Assembly: GCA_024680835.1 (NCBI GenBank)
Contig: JAILBP010000139.1
Span: 1 to 7,057 of the forward strand
Source of the DNA: RGIG6904 sp024680835
GTDB taxonomy: Bacteria; Bacillota; Clostridia; Lachnospirales; Lachnospiraceae
Direction: 5' to 3'
Length of the DNA stretch: 7,057 nt
Shown here in pieces: positions 5,456 to 7,057 of this stretch. Position 1 is the first letter of the stretch. Every line of letters begins with the position of its first letter. The notes under the pieces were generated by a model, which saw only the letters and a program-made list of their open reading frames with translations, had not been told where the DNA came from and did no database searches. The position numbers and the translations under genes were made by a program.

Positions 5456-7057
5456 ATGGGTATGAATAACGACTGGTACAAAAGAATGAGCTTTTACCAG
5501 ATCTGGGTGCGCAGCTTTGCGGACGGTAACGGGGACGGTATAGGCGATCTGTATGGCGTATATGATAAGTTAGAATATATAAAATCCCTGGGTGTGGACG
5601 GAATATGGTTTTCGCCGTTGTACCCATCTCCCAACGCAGATTACGGTTATGATATTTCCGACTATCGTGATATCCATCCGGAATACGGTACGTTAGATCA
5701 GTTCAAAAAGGTTTTGAACAGGGCGCATGAAATCGGTCTGAAAGTGATCATGGATCTGGTGGTGAACCATACATCCGATGAGCATCCCTGGTTTCGGGAA
5801 AGCCGAAAGAGCAAGGACAATCCCTATAGTGATTATTATATCTGGCGCGATAAACCAAACAACTGGGACAGCCTGTTTGAAGGAAAAGCATGGGAATTTG
5901 ATGATGTCCGCGGTCAATACTATCTGCACATTTTTGCGAAAAAACAGCCGGATCTGAACATGGATAACCCGGCGGTGCGGGAGGAAGTAAAAGGGATCAT
6001 GCGCTTTTGGCTGGATATGGGTGTAGACGGATTCCGTGAGGACGTGATCAATTTTATCTCAAAAAAAGAAGGGCTACCCAACGGTCTGCCCTTTTTACCG
6101 GCGGTAAACGGAATGCCCTACTATAAGGACGGCCCCCATATTCACGAGTATATGGCCGAGTTCCGGGAGGTCTGCAAGGAGTACGACTGTTTTCAGATAG
6201 GTGAAGGTCCTATGACCACGGTGCGCTCTGCCATGAAGTATCTGACAGGTCCCACAAAATCTCTGGACATGATGTTTTCCTTTGATCATATGATGGCAGA
6301 CTGCGTTTACACAGAGTATGTCCACCGGCCGTTTTCCCTCGTCAAACTGAAAAAAGCGTTTTCAAAGTGGCAGTATGCCCTGGCGGGGAAAGGCTGGAAT
6401 GCGCTTTATCTGGAAAACCATGATCATCCCCGTATCATCAGCAGATACGGCAGCACGCATTACTGGAGAGAAAGCGGCACAATGCTGGCGGCAAGCTTTA
6501 TCTTTCAGCAGGGAACGCCTTTTATATATCAGGGCCAGGAGATCGGCATGACCAATATCCGCCTGCATTCCATTGAGCATTATGCTGACGTGTCCACAAA
6601 AAACAACTTCAATACATATCACTTAAAAGATACTCTCGAACGACGGCTGAAGCGGATCCATATTTCGAGCCGCGACTCCTCCCGTACGCCAATGCAGTGG
6701 AATAACTCACGGTATGCGGGTTTTTCCAAAGTAAAGCCGTGGTTTTACGTAAATCCGAACTATCGCCGCGTAAATGTTGCGGCAGAGGAAAAAGATCCGG
6801 ACAGCATTCTGAATTTTTATCGAAAATGCCTGAAACTGCGCAAGAGATCCAAAACACTGATCTACGGTAAATATAAAGAGTATTTTCCCAAGAATCCCAA
6901 CATCTACATGTATGAGCGGGCTTTTGGCAATGTCCGGTATCTGATCATCTGTTCATTTGCGAAACTGCCGGTGGAGGTACGGCTGCCAAAGAATTATGCC
7001 GGAAAAAAAGGTCAGCTGATGTTGTGCAATTATTCCGACGAACCGCAGGTAATGGCC
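5456..7057 (+). CDS. GH13 alpha-glucosidase, oligo-1,6-glucosidase type (3' end beyond window)
   Basis: The first 534 residues of a GH13 alpha-glucosidase (subfamily 31-like) are present; relatives are about 550-560 long, so only a short C-terminal piece is missing. It has the Ca-binding loop DGNGDGIGD (23-31), region I DLVVNHTSDEHPWF (from 100), region II GVDGFREDVIN with nucleophile Asp196, region III QIGE with acid Glu250, and region IV ENHDHPR with Asp323. GQEIGMTN and SSRDSSRTPMQW are also diagnostic. Val197 after the nucleophile is the residue associated with alpha-1,6 specificity, where alpha-1,4 enzymes carry Ala or Thr, so isomaltose, panose or dextrin branch ends are likely substrates. 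No signal peptide is present, so it is cytoplasmic. Start 5456 has GAGGA nine bases upstream, inside the end of the glycosyltransferase gene; Met3 (5462) is a poorer alternative. Trehalose-6-phosphate hydrolase or DexB-type dextran glucosidase are alternatives within the same family. Confidence 0.92.
   Translation, partial: MGMNNDWYKRMSFYQIWVRSFADGNGDGIGDLYGVYDKLEYIKSLGVDGIWFSPLYPSPNADYGYDISDYRDIHPEYGTLDQFKKVLNRAHEIGLKVIMDLVVNHTSDEHPWFRESRKSKDNPYSDYYIWRDKPNNWDSLFEGKAWEFDDVRGQYYLHIFAKKQPDLNMDNPAVREEVKGIMRFWLDMGVDGFREDVINFISKKEGLPNGLPFLPAVNGMPYYKDGPHIHEYMAEFREVCKEYDCFQIGEGPMTTVRSAMKYLTGPTKSLDMMFSFDHMMADCVYTEYVHRPFSLVKLKKAFSKWQYALAGKGWNALYLENHDHPRIISRYGSTHYWRESGTMLAASFIFQQGTPFIYQGQEIGMTNIRLHSIEHYADVSTKNNFNTYHLKDTLERRLKRIHISSRDSSRTPMQWNNSRYAGFSKVKPWFYVNPNYRRVNVAAEEKDPDSILNFYRKCLKLRKRSKTLIYGKYKEYFPKNPNIYMYERAFGNVRYLIICSFAKLPVEVRLPKNYAGKKGQLMLCNYSDEPQVMA

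Noticed and set aside
5118..5627. 169-residue minus-strand ORF opposite the glycosyltransferase and glucosidase genes
   Set aside because: It overlaps two well-supported genes in a shadow frame, has no RBS support and shows no recognisable domain.

Overview
The window looks like low-to-moderate GC Firmicutes DNA, most likely a Lachnospiraceae-type clostridium (Butyrivibrio/Roseburia-like). This is inferred from the strong Shine-Dalgarno sites, the TTGNNN-N17-TANNNT promoters, the style of the secreted FN3-like protein, and a GT4 glycosyltransferase paired with a GH13 glucosidase. No rRNA, tRNA, CRISPR array, insertion sequence or phage gene is visible.

Left half (about 1-2540), minus strand. 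Reading in the direction of transcription there are three units. The first is a 166-residue cytosolic protein of unknown function (2540 to 2040), possibly distantly SPFH-like, with a good promoter at 2646-2674. The second is a secreted protein with a signal peptide and an FN3-like domain (1788 to 613), which is cut in two by one in-frame TAA codon at 1168-1170. The third is a HAD-family hydrolase (490 to the window edge) whose C-terminus lies outside the window.

Right half (about 2750-7057), plus strand. A promoter at 2758-2786 is flanked and overlapped by two matching inverted repeats of the form GTTAAC-N4-GTTA, which look like TetR-type operators. It reads into a TetR-family regulator gene that has been destroyed by a one-base frameshift and a large internal deletion. 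Then follow an intact CPBP (CAAX-protease-like) membrane protein, a tiny pair of overlapping ORFs encoding a single-pass membrane peptide, a GT4 glycosyltransferase with an unusual amphipathic, acidic C-terminal extension, and a GH13 alpha-glucosidase (predicted oligo-1,6-glucosidase type) that starts 2 bases after the glycosyltransferase stop and runs off the window.

How the parts fit: the right half can be read as one co-directional operon with short gaps and no visible terminator. Its presumed repressor is dead while the operators look intact, so the CPBP gene and perhaps the downstream glycan genes may now be expressed constitutively or be controlled by a related repressor elsewhere. The glycosyltransferase and glucosidase are tightly coupled and probably act together in cytoplasmic or membrane-surface glucan or glycolipid metabolism, but the substrate cannot be read from the sequence. 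I see no clearly new multi-gene system. The most interesting signals are the decayed regulator with surviving operators, the nonsense-split surface protein, the overlapping mini-ORFs, and the glycosyltransferase tail.
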